From the NCBI GenBank assembly GCA_003254905.1, contig QANU01028716.1:345659-409658 (forward strand): 64,000 nucleotides of DNA, in the 5' to 3' direction. The notes beneath the pieces were generated by a model. The model made no database searches. It was not told where the DNA came from and saw only the letters and a program-made list of their open reading frames with translations. Origin of the DNA: Nissolia schottii (lineage: Eukaryota; Streptophyta; Magnoliopsida; Fabales; Fabaceae). This document shows, in pieces, positions 46,400 through 59,569 of this stretch; positions within the stretch are counted from its first letter, which is position 1, and each line of letters opens with the position of its first letter. A program made the position numbers and the translations under genes.

Positions 46400-46995
46400 T
46401 ATGATGTATATGTTTGTGCGACTGTGTGGCAAATGTCTGTGCACTACTAATTAATATATATTTTTATGTTAGTAGTTAGTGTTATTTGGTTCATATGTTG
46501 GTGCATGTATATTGTATATTTTTGTGCAAAGATATGAAAAATGTTTGTGCATCACTCATTTTCATGTTTTTGGTATGATAGTATTTAGTGTTAATTAGTT
46601 CAAATGTTTGTGCACCTATGCTATATATGTTTGTAGAGTGGTGTGACAAATGTTTGTGCATTACTCATTTTCATGTTTTTGGTCCTTTAGTATTTAGTGC
46701 AATGGTGTGGCAAATGTTTCATGTTTGTGCACCTATGCTATATATGTTTGTGCAATAATGTGACAATGTTTGTTCACTAATAATTAATATGTTTTGTTCG
46801 TTTAGTATTTAGTGTTAATTGGTTCATATGTTTGTGCATATATGTTATATATGTTTGTGCAAAAATATGGAGAATGTTTGTGCACTACTCATTTTCATGT
46901 TTTTGGTCATTTAGTATTTAGTATCAATTGTTTCATTTGTTGGTGCACATACGTTATATATGTTTGTGCAATAGTATGACAAATGTTTGTGCCCT
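46400..46995. repeat. Minisatellite, about five units of 105-116 bp
   Basis: Repeating landmarks are AATGTTTGTGCACTACTCAT (46537, 46648, 46765, 46871, 46981 with variants), TTTAGTATTTAGTGTTAATT and TATATATGTTTGTGCAA. Units are imperfect, and the core word TTTGTGCA recurs two or three times per unit. It lies upstream of the PMD relic's 5' end; it could be a subterminal repeat of the transposon that carried it. Confidence 0.8.
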
Positions 46996-48231
46996 ACTTT
47001 TTTCTTTACATGTGATCTGCATAATCCATTGATGAAACTGGACATTGAATCAATTCATCACAGAACTTGTTCGTTTCCTCGAATTGATGCTCAGATAGAT
47101 TCAATTGACAAATTAGGATCAACATCAGAATCCATCAACCGAATGATTATGATTGATATTGATTCTGCAAAACTAAATAACAATTATGCAAAAACAATGC
47201 TTGGTGAAGACGAACCGAGGGTTACGTGAGTTGAGGGTTTGACAGCTGCGTGGGAGTAAGTGAAAACACCCGTGAGATTGCGTGTGAGGTCACATATGGA
47301 ATAAAATCAATAATGACCATATGAAAATACACGGTTGGCAATACGGTGGCATGAAAATTGGGTGTATACCAATCATTTTTAAAAATTGAATTAGCATGAA
47401 GTCTAATCAATTACGGTATGAAAAAAAATAATAAATATTTAGTAAGATACATTTTTTATACACAAGATTCTCACAAAGAGACAAGTATAAAGCAAATTTT
47501 GTATCTCGTATAACATAATAATAATAAACTTGTAAAAATAAAATGAAATGATAAATTAAATAATAGATATTACTGAAGAATTATTGTTTACGACCATCAA
47601 AATATGGTTGCTTGCATCCATTGTGTTGTGAGATTGTGTCATCTTAATAGTACTTCTCTCAATATTATTTTTACTCTCACAGACTATTTCTCTTCTCTTG
47701 ATATCTCTCTACATTCTCTACATATATGAGTCGATACCATGCATTTTGAGGCTTCACTAAAGCCATACTACTTATAAGAAAAATGTCTCCTTCCAGTGTT
47801 TCCAACTATTCAAACACGAACAATTATTGCTCTTCTTCGGTCAACAAAGCATGGAGAATCTCTGTCTCCCACCTACACTTGCTGAAAACGTATCTCCCAA
47901 TTGCATTTCCAGTGCTAGGTCTGTATATGCATGTTCTCGAGATGTGTGCCAATAAACCCTACAACATATAAATCGCTCCCTTTATTGGCGATTTCGTTTC
48001 GATTTTTAAAAAAATCAAATAAATTGCCTCCTTTATTAGCAATTTAGGATTTTTTTTAATTTTACAAAAATTGCCTTGTTTTCTGCCGATTTATAGGCTA
48101 ATTTTTTTATTAAAAAAATTCACACAAATCGCCTCATTTTTTTTGGCAATTTTAACAAATACTGCCACATTTAGTAACCTTTACAGAATGCTCACATTTC
48201 AATATTCTTCATATTCAAGTGGAATTTCCTT
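46996..48231. other. Intergenic stretch, no gene seen
   Basis: A + strand frame at 46987-47229 and short frames near 47783 have no recognisable domain and are not supported. At about 47975-48170, ATTGCC(T)CCTTTATT-like words recur three or four times, a weak tandem pattern. Confidence 0.4.
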
Positions 48232-49395
48232 GTTTTGATGATGTAAAGTTTAAGGATCAACTTGACCAAAAAAAAAGTCCAAAAACTAATTAGTCCATGC
48301 ACTCTACCACCACCTCTACCTTTAGTCCATCACCACCACACCCTTCTTCCTACCATCACCACCACATCCTCATTTCCATTACCACCACCATCACCCACAC
48401 ACCACACCCCCACCTCGACCTTCATCCCACCACCACAATACCCCCTCCCCCATTTTCACCATAACCACCATCACTACTCATACCTCATTCCCACTTCCCA
48501 TTACCACCACAACCGCCCCCCCCCCACCTTCATCTTCAAAAACCAACACAACCCCAATAACAAACAAAAACCGACCACTCAACACTTTTCCTTCCTCTTT
48601 CAACTTAAATAAAACTTGAAATGAACATCATCATGCAACCTTGTATCAGGGAAATACAATGCCTTAACTCCATCTTCAACAATAACCACATGCAGCTACA
48701 ACAGATCCATATGAATCATCGTCAACCCCTTATTATCCACCCTTAGACACAAAACGCAAACACACACTCAATCAAGATCAAATTACAACCCCACAACCAT
48801 TATCACCATACCATACCCAAATTGAAACAAAAAAAGTATAAAAAAGAAAGAGGAGAGAATCAGATTTGTTCATCCCAAATCTTTGCTCTACTTTACCCGC
48901 GAGAATTCCCTTGGTCGTTAGAGCCAATTATTTTTATTTGTAGTCGTAACCATCAAGGAGATATGGTTTGAGAGATATGATTTTTTTTAGCAAATGTTTT
49001 ATTTTAGAGTAAGGGTTTGGATATTGGGGTGGGGATGCTAGTGGTGATGGTAGGGAGGTGGTAGGGAGGAGGGAGGAAGGAGGAAGAAGGAAGAAGGAAG
49101 GGGTGGAGATGGGGCAAGGGAGGAAGAAGAAAATGATTACATGACAATAAGGATAAAGTGGGGATTTCATGGTTGAGTGAGGGTAGAATGAAAATTTTAT
49201 CTTAGTGACTAGGAAAGAAAAGAGAGAAAACGTCTCTGTTAACGGACAACTAAGTGTCCCTTAGTAACCCCATGGGCGGAGGGATTAACTTGTCCAACAT
49301 TTGTGAAATTCAAGGACTAACAAGTCGTTTAGTTTTTTCTGAGGACCAAGTGTGTAAAGTCCAATAACTAAGTAGTGTTTTAACCCTTACTTCAT
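48232..49395. repeat. Foldback element with strong strand asymmetry
   Basis: The left half (48290-48600) is a C/A-rich run of CACCACCA-type words with almost no G. The right half (49015-49125) is its G/A-rich counterpart, with GGTAGGGAGG and GTGGTGATGGTAGGG words pairing with CCATCACCACCAC to the left. Outer segments also look inverted (GGATCAACTTGACC with AGTCC words at 48253; GGATTAACTTGTCC and AAGTCC at 49281-49360). The long Thr/Pro frame at 48262-48612 is a by-product of the CA-rich run. It is probably an old large MITE whose interior degenerated into low-complexity sequence. Confidence 0.5.
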
Positions 49396-50883
49396 TAGTA
49401 TACAGGAAATTTTGTATGAGAATATAATATTTCTTATTATATTTATTTGTTTAGTTCTAATGAATTAATGAATTGGGCCACGTAAAAAAATTACTGAATT
49501 GGGCCATTTCAGATTATACTACTGTCCAATTATTGATATGGACCACCTTCAGTCCATTTACACATTTGGGTCCAAGATTACATTCTTAGTAAAAAGGTGA
49601 ACGCTTTAATAACTGGGCCCACTCAAGTTATCACCTTAGAAGCCCAATACAGAAGATGACTACAACATATTGGATGGAACCCTTTCAGTCGATTCCCTCA
49701 TTTAGGCCCTAGACGGTAGACCCCAAAAATAAATTAAATTATTAATGACTATGAATGAAATAAGTGTATTTGAAAAAGTTGTAAAATTAAGTTTATTACA
49801 ATAATCATTTATTTAAACAATCATTTTTTTTATATAACCAAGTTATATAAGAACCTATTTATGTTTAGATAAAAAAAAAACAAAGCATATGCATGAATAC
49901 TTTAATTAAAACTGATTTTAAGATAATTTATTTTATTTAAATTGTATATAAAATAAATTGTGTTTATATAATAAAATTACTAAAAAGGATGAAATAATTA
50001 TTTATATTATATATTATTTGACACTCAAGGTGAATTTAATTAAAACACAATATTGTGTATAACGTACAAAAAGCATTTAAAAAAAAAAGCCTCAAAATTT
50101 TGTTTTTTTAGTTTTTTTAGTCAAAACCGAATAAATTTTGTTTCTCTTCCATCGTTATCTTTTTATTCAAACATGATGAATTCTTCCAAAAACAACTTTT
50201 GTTGTGAAAAAAGCCATTGAATTTGATATTGATTTTTCAAATAAGAAAAGAGAAGATATTTCCAATAACAAAAAAAACAAAAACAAATGCAAAAACCCTA
50301 GCAACCAACAAGTCAAAGTCCAACACCAATACCCCCATATTATCAGCAAAGCAGAGAAGACGAGAGAGAGAGAGAGTGACAGAGAGAACACAGAAGCCAC
50401 ACAAACACAAAACAGAACCCGCACCTTTCCCGGTCACTCCATAACAGAACACGCGTCTCCCACCTTCCTCCTATTAATACCTCTCTCTAACCAAAACCCC
50501 CATTCATTCATCAAAATATTTCAATTCCCCCTATTTTTCTTTTTTATTTAGTTAATCAAAATAAAAAACCCGCCTCCCTCTTTTTTCTCCCACCTCAATT
50601 TTCTTCAATCACCATCACCATCACCGCCCAGGTTCAATTCCCTCATAAGGGTCTCCAATTCCACCCTCAAAATACAAACTTCCTCAATCCATCACCTGTT
50701 TCTGATTAATCACAACAAGACCAAAAAATCCCCAAATTTAACCAACCCTATTTCATCATCTTCCCCATTCCCACCCCAAATTCATTCAATTGATTCAACT
50801 CCCACCTCTTTTTTCTTCAAAGAGTCCTCAATTTCCGCCTCCAAAACCGAACCTGCTCATTTCATCAAGTGTCTCTCTCTTCA
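49396..50883 (+). other. Intergenic stretch and leader of the 50.9-kb gene
   Basis: AT-rich to about 50180, then a pyrimidine- and C-rich region with a GA run (50363-50376), typical of a plant 5' leader. No clear TATA box could be fixed. Both-strand frames here are low-complexity and not supported. Confidence 0.45.
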
Positions 50884-53409
50884 ATGGATCAAAACGATGA
50901 GGCAATTGCCAAAACGGCCAATTCGATTCCCTTTCCATCGCTGAACCACTCGGCATGGCTCGAGATCAGGCTCTTCTACGTTCGAATCTCGCCGTGCCTC
51001 GTCGACGGCGTCCCGGACCACCTCGTGCTCCGCCACCCCCACCGCGAGATCGGCGTATCGCTCCAGGTCAACGGCACCCCTGTCCCGGCTGCGACCGAGG
51101 CGGCGCCGCTCTCCCTCCGCCGCGACCGCGTCGACAGGGGTTCCGCCGAGGTGACCTACGTCAGCACCGACAGCGTTCGCGCCACGGGGAGCGTGGAGTT
51201 CGAGGTGTACGAGAAGGAAGGGCTCTTGTTCCTCTGCGGCTCGCTGGAGCGCGTGGAGGGCAATTGGGGCCTCAATGGCGGGGGCGGCGGCAGCATCGGC
51301 GCCGCCGGTTCTGGTTCTGGCTGGAGCATTGACTGCCACGTTGCTGCGGGTTCGGTTGGGTCGGGTTCTTCGGCGTTCTTCCGGCCGAAGCTCGGGGTTT
51401 CGGCGCCGTCGATTGAGGTGTATGTGGCGGGGTGCTGCTCCGGCGTGCCGGTGATTCTGAGCAAGACGATTCAGATGAGCCCGAGGAGGAGGGTGCCGAG
51501 GCATACCACGCTGGATGCTATACCTGAGGATGAGGAGGTGATGGAGAAGGAGATGATGCATAAGGGTGTGAATGGGTTGGTCCCACATGGGAAATTGCAG
51601 GTACTTTTTGTTGTTGTTGTGAATGTGTAAAGTTTATTTTTATGGTTTTTTGATGAATTATTATGATTGTGGTTTGAATTGATTGTGAGTGCTTGTTTTG
51701 GTTTTGGGGTTGAGAAAATCTTAAATCACGGTTTGGGCTGCATTTTAAATTTTTAATCTCAAATCATGGTTTCGATGCTACGTAGCGAATGACGTGAATA
51801 GAGTTTGTAGTACAGCTTAGACATCCCTCCGGGAGCCTAGCTTTTATAGCATGTTTGGAAAACTGGTGGAAAGGTGTAGAATTGATTCTGGGGGTGGAGC
51901 CATGAGTTTCTCACTTTTGGAAGTGTGTAGAATTGATTTTAGGGTGGGCAAACGGTTTTTCAAACATGCAGAAATCAATTCTTATAGCATAGATTGAACA
52001 GCAGAAATCAATTCTGACAACTGGTAAAAGTGAAATTTTCTCACTTCTAGAGATCTAGAACTTATTCCGAGTGTTTCCACCTGAAAACCAAACATGCTAT
52101 AGATAGCTTTTAGAGTCGAGTTAAGCTCATTCAATTCTGTTGGATCAAACCATGGTTTGCAAACTATAAATCAGACATAGAACTTGAGTGTCGGCATTTG
52201 AGATAGTGTTCTAGGTCAGTTGTTATTTCAGCTTAGTTTTGCATTGAATTGGAATCAGGAGTGCAGCTTTAAACCTTGATTATATTTATAAGCACTACTA
52301 CAGGTTACTGTTTCAAGAGTTTCACATTTGCAATCTCTAAATTGAATTGAAGACACATTTTGCCATCCTATGTGGCTAGTTATAGTCTGTTGACTTTATC
52401 GTACAATATGACGTGTTTATATTCAAAAAATGCGACGATTGACAGGTGGTGGTAGTAACACTTACCTATTGATATGCTAATACTCATCATGTAGATTTGG
52501 TTCTTGTTCTGAATGTTGTTTTTGAATCTCCTACAGAAGATTGATTAACTGATTGGTAGCCTTTATTTGGTTTTGAATGTTTCTTTATAAAAAAAAAATT
52601 TGGGATACCTAACTCATCAACCTACGCACTTTTATGAATGACACTTTGCATTGGAAATTGCATTATGTAGTGAAGATGAACACAATCATATAATTTTCAT
52701 GTAATATTGTCATTGCTAAATCAGTTCCTATCTATCATCTGCTGTGATTTCTTCTTGAAGCATATTTGGTTGAATGGACACAAACAATAGCCCTCTTTTT
52801 TTAGTTATTCCTTATGATTCTAGCAATTACTCTAGTACCCCTCTTTTTCTTTCAATATTTGGTACCTAAGGTAAGTTGTTCAAGCATTTCATTGACTGCT
52901 ACTTTTTTGTATAAATTCTTTAGAAACATGTACTGTGAAATCAACAATCAATAAATGCTTGACCACTAATCTTGGTTACCACACTCATAAGGGTTCCTTA
53001 GCAACCCCCATAGTAATGTTCAAATTTATCTCACTTTTCAATAAAATAAACTTGTTTTTCAGTTTTTGATGGTTGCAATGATGTTTTCAACATAGTTAGT
53101 CACGAAATCTGTAACAGAGGTCTAGAATTTTTGACAAATTGTATTACATTGACGATATTTTTGCAGATAACTGGATCAGAAGTTGACGAGTATGAATTTG
53201 ATGGGAAGATGGGGAATAGTTTCTACTCTCAAGACATGTATCACGACATGTATCCCGGCGAGGACGGTCAACTTTCGTGGTTCAATGCCGGCGTTAGAGT
53301 CGGCGTCGGAATTGGCCTTGGGATGTGCGTTGGGCTCGGGATCGGTGTTGGGCTGCTCATGCGTTCATATCAAACGACGACCAGGACCTTCAGGAGGAGA
53401 TTCTTCTAA
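50884..53409 (+). CDS. At1g01500-like membrane-anchored protein (2 exons)
   Basis: Exons are 50884-51600 and 53167-53409, with GT-AG borders and phase 0, giving 319 residues. It matches the plant family of Arabidopsis At1g01500, which databases label as an erythronate-4-phosphate-dehydrogenase family protein; no dehydrogenase motif is visible, so that label should not be trusted. Features: N-terminal WLEIRLFYVRISPCLVD; EFEVYEKEGLLFLCGSLERV; a Gly/Ser-rich insert (about 125-165); YVAGCCSGVPVILSKTIQ; RRRVPRHTTLDAIPEDEE; and near the C-terminus WFNAGVRVGVGIGLGMCVGL, a glycine-zipper-like membrane segment followed by a basic tail (RTFRRRFF). Function is unknown. Exon 1 is markedly GC-rich against AT-rich surroundings. 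The start is the first in-frame ATG; a GTG-initiated extension upstream was ignored. Confidence 0.88.
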
Positions 53410-55140
53410 AGTGGTAATGAGTACAAATTTCATTACTCTAGCTTAATGAGAAAAAGCACACATTGGAGTTCAATCAAGGAAGTTGGGGACATCCGAAAAC
53501 CAGTTACTTTGAATGCAAGAAACCTTAATTTTGTAGATGAGTGGAGGTTGTGCATCGTTTTTTTTTTTAAATAGCTCTTGATGTAAATTCTATGCGATCC
53601 AACGACCACAATAGATATATGAAATAACAGAAGAAGAGTGTTTGAGGGGGTGTGGTGGTGCCATTAGGAAACTACTTAAGTGTTCCATGGCTTTAGCATA
53701 GATTTTGAGTGAGTTTTGGCTGTGAACATGTTCCGAGATTTTATTGTTTATAGTTCATGTAGATATCTTTTACTACAATTTTTTTTATTCAACTTTTAGT
53801 GAGTGTATATGTTTGTTCTTTGATAGTTTTTTCTTATTTTCATTTTGATTCTTTAATTTTAAGTTTTGTGCTTTTTTCTTTTCTGGAAATTGTAAGGTTA
53901 TAAGAAGGCAAACCCCACATGGAACAAGAGAATTTGAAAAGGTTTCATTTGGATATTGAAAGGAGGGAGAGGAAATGTTGTTGATGCTGAAAATGAAAGT
54001 GTAGTTTGGTGTTAGTTTGAGTTTTTGATGCTTCGTGATTAAAATTTAGAACAAAGTCTAGTATTTCTCGCTCATCTACTTTTTCTAGTAAGTGGGAACT
54101 CTGTATAATTCTACTAAATTGACTTGACACCAATCAAATTACTTGAGATTCAATAAACTTTAGATATTAGTAAGTTTAAAGGGAAATATGCTATATGTAC
54201 ATGGAATATCAAAGTATCACTATTTATAAATTGATTGATTTTGATACACTTCTTAACGTGAATACACTGTTAGCTAGCTAATTATATGTTGTTATATATA
54301 TCACATTTTTATATAGTGAATGTGAAAGCTTATATTTGTATATAATTTTGAATAAAAAAAATGTATATATAATAATCTAGTAATGAAAGAGGAGGATAGG
54401 TTATAAGTTTAGATTTTATTGTCATAGATGTAACAAAGGAAAACATTGGCATAATGTTAAAATTAAATATATATTTATAAATCAAATTCGATTATGTACA
54501 CCCATTTTTATACCGTGACAGATCAAAAAGCATAGTAACTTTAGATGAGCTAATTTTGTGGGAATTTGCTTGATCCCAAAGAATGAAAGAAGAGAAAGGC
54601 TTAATTATGAAGCATATGGCCAATATTTATGGTCCATCCAAACAAAGTAACATAGTGATTGATCTGACTCATGATCTGTGGTCCAAAACAGCATGTGCTT
54701 GCTTTGCCCTAAACCTGAATCCATTGAGGTCCCTAATGCACATACACCACTTGTGTCAAATCAAAGAAATCCCTGCAAATTATTCAAACTCAGTAACAAT
54801 AAGCTATTGGTGTGGCGCAGTGCAGTGGAATATCACTTCGTCTCTTTATTATGAGGTGAGGGATTCCTATTTACTAATTTGGTTATGGAAACATCAATGT
54901 ATCAATCATAGCAATTTTGAATAGTATAATTTGGAAAATATTGCCCTATATTATCAAATTTCTTACACTCTAGTTTATTTTAATTTCAATGATACCAGCA
55001 TAAAACTAATAGCACCATAAAATTATTTAAATTTAAAATAATATACAATTTAAAAATATCAACACAATATCAATGCAATTGGGAAAAAAAAGGAATAAAT
55101 ATATGCATGGTATACAAATAGAATACTAATGAGAATATAT
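53410..55140. other. 3' flank and intergenic stretch, no gene seen
   Basis: The beginning should hold the 3' UTR of the preceding gene. Beyond about 53900 the sequence is AT-rich. A + strand frame at 54583-54924 has no recognisable domain and is not supported. Confidence 0.45.
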
Positions 55141-55514
55141 TTTTTTGCATAATGTTTTTTTTTTCTATTTGACATTTAAAACTTTAAATAATTTCTCTTT
55201 AATCTTTAGGACCAAAATTGTTAAACCCAAATTAAAAAAAAAAACATACTAATTAGGCATACATTAATATATGAAATAATTAATATATAATTAATAATGA
55301 AAATACGTTTTTTACATATTCGTTTTTTGTATTTGTAGTTTAAAATATTAAATTAGTTTCTCTTTAATTACTGAGATCTAAATTGTCCGACTAAAATTTA
55401 ATAAAAAAAAAACTAATTAGGCATACATCAATATACGAAATAATTAATATATGAACTTATATACGAAATAATTAATATATGAACTTATATATGAAATAAT
55501 TAATATATGAAACA
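55140..55514. repeat. AT-rich direct repeats, including 28-bp units
   Basis: A segment of about 175 bases ending AACTAATTAGGCATACATCA (55411-55430) repeats the segment ending TACTAATTAGGCATACATTA (55247-55266). It runs into three 28-base units (ATACGAAATAATTAATATAT core, from 55431, 55459 and 55487). Confidence 0.65.
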
Positions 55515-55658
55515 ATTTTTTTTACATTTACCGATATTTAATCAAGAATTATATATTCTACAAATATAATAACATTAAAGTTTATTACATTAGCAATTTT
55601 GGTTTTTTGATAAAGCAAATGGCATTAATTATTTTTTCTAATATAAATAAATTAGGCT

Positions 55659-55682
55659 AAACCCTAAACCCTAAACCCTAAA
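55659..55682. repeat. Interstitial telomere-like repeat (AAACCCT)x3
   Basis: Three perfect AAACCCT units followed by AAA, the plant telomere heptamer in C-rich orientation. It could be a relic of break repair or a promoter-type telo-box. At this copy number either is possible. Confidence 0.85.
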
Positions 55683-55689
55683 TTTAACA

Positions 55690-56520
55690 TAAAATAAGCT
55701 AAATTGTTCAACATTACATTTTAAAATACTCAAAACAAGAACACAACAATCAAACTGGGACATTAACAGTTTCAATCTCTTCATTTTCATCCCCCTCATC
55801 ACAAAAAAAAGAATAGCTTGGTTGTTGAAAGGTTTGCATTGATGAACTTCTAGGGTTGGCATTTTCATTATGGAAAACTGTCGTTTTTGTTTTTCTTCAT
55901 CACTGTTTAGGCTACAAATTGGCCAACAAAAACAGAAAAAAAAAAGGGAAAAAAATGTAAAAACCAGCAACAAAAAACAGAAGCAGGTTGTGACTGAACA
56001 GAATCAGAATAAAAGAAGTGCAGGTCGTGAGAAGTGGGAAAAAAAGGAAATAAAAGGAAGTGTAGAGAAGTGCAGAATAGGTTAAAAAGGAAATGCAGAA
56101 CAGGAAAAAACACGAAATAAAAGAAGTGCAGAACAGAATCACGAACCATGAATGGAGGGCGGAGGCACGATGGAGGGCGCGACCGACGAAGGCATAGGTC
56201 GTCGTCGGTAATAGACCGCTCGGGAGGCCGTGGAGCAGCTCGTACACGCAAGGGAAAGAGCGAAGAAGAAGAAGGTGGCGGTGACGGAAAGGAAGGCGTG
56301 AGGTTTGAGATTGAGAAGGAGGAAAAGGGAAAAGGGAAAAGAGAAAAGGAGATCTGAGGCAGAAAAGGGAAAACGTAGGATCTGAGGTCAGTGTTTTTCT
56401 TTTTGGCCCAAACGACGTAGTTTGAAAAAATAAGAGTACCCTGTACTCACAATGTACTTGTACCCAGTACGTATCCATGCGGGTACTATATGAAAATATG
56501 AAATACCCATGCAACCCAGG
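55690..56520. other. Strand-asymmetric A/G-rich stretch, unassigned
   Basis: The + strand is purine-rich (AAAAGAAGTGCAGA-type words recur around 56010-56130). On the - strand this gives long Phe/Leu/Ser frames, up to 200 codons at 55912-56514, with no recognisable domain. The right end carries an AAACGACGTAGTTTG motif (about 56409) and GGGTAC/GTACCC words. It may be a decayed repeat or gene fragment. No function is proposed. Confidence 0.35.
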
Positions 56521-59500
56521 TTACAAATGAACAATCCTAAAAAAAATGCAGAAAATCAATGTAACTTTTTTTTCCTTCCAAACAATTTTTCATTTTGTAC
56601 TAATAATAATTTTTTTTTAAAGATATTCTACCCTTCTTAATTTCTAAAAAATTTAAAAAGTGTATAAGCTTATAGGAAATAGGAACCTCCTAATGATAAT
56701 TTCTTTTCTGTATATAGAATTTAAATACGAAAACTTTAATTGAGAAGTTGAGATATCTATCACTTCGACTATCACTTCAACCAACCTTACTATATCAGCG
56801 TACTTTCTTTTATTTTCTCTTTTTCATTTCGTAATATACATTTCAAGAAAGGAGAATGTCACGGTGAATACATTATAGAGTACCACTTTTTGATGTGGAA
56901 TTGTGAATTTAAAAATTGGAGATGGGACAATATCTATCTTCTTAGACGAGATTCGTGAATCCTCTTCCAGACCAAACTAGAACTTCAACGTATAGTGCCT
57001 TTGTTCAGCAAGTAGGGGGTTTTAGGTAATTTAACTCTCACTCGCTACCTCACTCATCAATACCACATTTGGCATATCATTTATCCGTATTTATTTTAAT
57101 ATTCATTTTTTTATGATCATATCACTCACATTTCCAAGCACTGCCTTACCTTGTTTGGGATAACACTGCCTACAAACATATACATTTTTTTCCAGTGCAG
57201 TGATATCCAAACATCCAAACTTCACTTTCATTGAATCAACTAATCCAATTTGATTAATTGTAGTTGTTTCCTCTATATTGAATATGAGATTCTTTGACTG
57301 TGTTTATACCAGAGACAAAACAAATGGACCAGAACATAAGAATAGAAAATTTTAAAAAAATTTATATTTCATTAAAGTTGAGATAAAGAGAATAAAATAT
57401 TTTTATCTAAGTAGACATTGAATTGACGTTTATAAAGACAAAAAACCTATTTATCTCTGTCACTAAATGTAACCTTTAACCAAGAGACGACTTTATTATT
57501 CGATCAACGTTATGCAAGTATACATCTGCATATTTAAAAATACAAATACTTAGAGTAACTCAAAAAATAAATAAAATTAGAATAGACTTCGTAATCTCTT
57601 CGGAATTGTAGCCTTCCAAAACAGTACAAACCAACCACGTTTCGTCCCTAGAAATTCTAAAATTGTATATTTTATTTAACTAGCACGTTGTTTTGATTAA
57701 TGGTGACTTATACATGAATGCAACATAAACTATCATCTTGTTTGTCTTGCTGGCATATAGATTAAGTTAATTTCTTAAGCTAAAAAAACTGATAGAGCCT
57801 AAGTTAATAAATACTTGTTAAAGCTAATAATCCTTGCATTTTACCTTACGTTTCAATCACCCCACAATTTTTATTTTTTTCCCCCTCCCATTCTTATCAC
57901 TTTACATATAGTAATGATTAATGACTAAAATATATTATACATCCTTCTCGTTTCTATCCAAGTCAACATAGGATCTTTGAAGCTAAGCTTCCTCTCTTTT
58001 GATCTTAATATTTTTCGGCTTGGTTTGTAGTTGTAACATTAAAATGTGAGTTTATTGTTTTTTATTCTTTTTATTGTTAAGAGCTATGAACACAAAGTGA
58101 CTGTGTCTGGTTTTGCTGATTACTTCCCTTAACAAATTCAAGCTCCTCTTGGGTTATGCAACACTAAGGGTGGACCGGCAAGACACTCCAACATTAAAGT
58201 CATAACACGAATGTGAGTTGTGAAATTTAGGATCGATAACACCCCTAAGCTTAGCATTAGGTGTTCTCTTATATAGTGTAAGCAGGCTAGGGTTTGACAT
58301 AAGTTGAGTGGCGAGCAAGTGGTTCCGAGTATCATAGGATACTCTGAGCTCTACTGTAATCATTCACACAAATTGTTCAAATATGTGTGTATGTGGGGGG
58401 GGGAGCTATTTTTATCTATTCTTGTTGACGTGGTCATGTCATGCGCTCTCTCGAGCCACTTTGGGCCCTATCTCCTTACCTGAAATAGTGTGTGATGATC
58501 TTGCTTTTGGGTTGGTCATCTTGGACAACTACATTTACTGTTGTCATCAAATCCCCTATATAATTGAAATAAGTTATGTTAATTTATTGATTCTCATTGC
58601 TCAAATTCTAAATCCCTAGTTAAAGGATTTAGGTAAGTTTGACATCAATCATCTCATTAAGTCATGACACATTCTCAAATTCTTTAAGTGCTTACAATTG
58701 TATTTACATATCATTAACTAAAGTTACCCTTACATTGACAATGAGTATCAAATTTGCGTCATATTGAGATGCGAGCTATATTTTTATTAATTGTGACAAC
58801 TATCTTTGACTCGATTGATTGTATACTAAAGAAATTAAATCATAACCAAAATAGTTATATGCATTGCTAACGAATATTTCTTTTCTACACACAAAAATGA
58901 ACGATATTTTTTTGGATTCTTATCTTTCTTTTTATCTTAATCTTAATTCCTAACATTTGTTATACTTAACTATCCATTATCACAATTTCAGGTATAGAGG
59001 ATAAGAATTTATAAGAATGAGACGGGCCAAAATTTTTTCCATTTTTTCTCAACTAGGAAGTTAGGTACAGATATCTATTTTAGTATAATCTATTGTCTCA
59101 TTTTTTTTTAATAATTATACAAATAAGAACTTTTATTGATAAAATATTACATGATTTAAACTTGATTTTGATTAAAAAAAATTTGAGATGGTGCTCATTG
59201 TTTCGACAAATATAACTTAAATTTTTGTGTTTGGTAAACTAAAATGTCTAAAAAAAATTTAAGTTGGTTTGTACTGTTTAAAATTTAAAAAATTAATATG
59301 ACCTTAAATCTTAATAATTGTTATTACTTTCTTTAATTTTTATGTTTATTATAATCATTTACATATTTAAAGAATAATTTTACAATATATTTTACGAAAT
59401 AATGTTGTAGATTCTACTTATTAATAACTAATTTTATATTTTTTTTAACCTAACAACATTAATATGACTTTTCAAGAGTAAATATTGAAGAATTAGAGAG

Positions 59501-59569
59501 CTTAACATCTCTAAGAAGATTACAACGTTATACTAAACCAAATCTTAGTAAATAAAATGTATGATTTGT
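56521..59569. other. AT-rich intergenic stretch, no gene seen
   Basis: No supportable coding region. 58135-58480 is a GC-richer patch with a G run (58395-58402) that resembles LTR-type sequence but has no terminal motifs or TSD that I could find. Confidence 0.4.

Noticed and set aside
48262-48612. Thr/Pro/His-rich 116-codon frame
   Set aside because: Produced by the CACCACCA low-complexity run inside a foldback repeat.
50881-51588. Minus-strand 235-codon frame opposite the At1g01500-like exon 1
   Set aside because: A shadow of the GC-rich first exon; the + strand frame has conserved family sequence and correct splice sites.
55912-56514. Minus-strand 200-codon Phe/Leu/Ser-rich frame
   Set aside because: Comes from a purine-rich + strand. 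No domain, no splice or promoter support, and hydrophobicity reflects base composition.
58135-58480. Solo LTR near 58.3 kb
   Set aside because: Composition is LTR-like, but no TG...CA ends with matching TSD were found.
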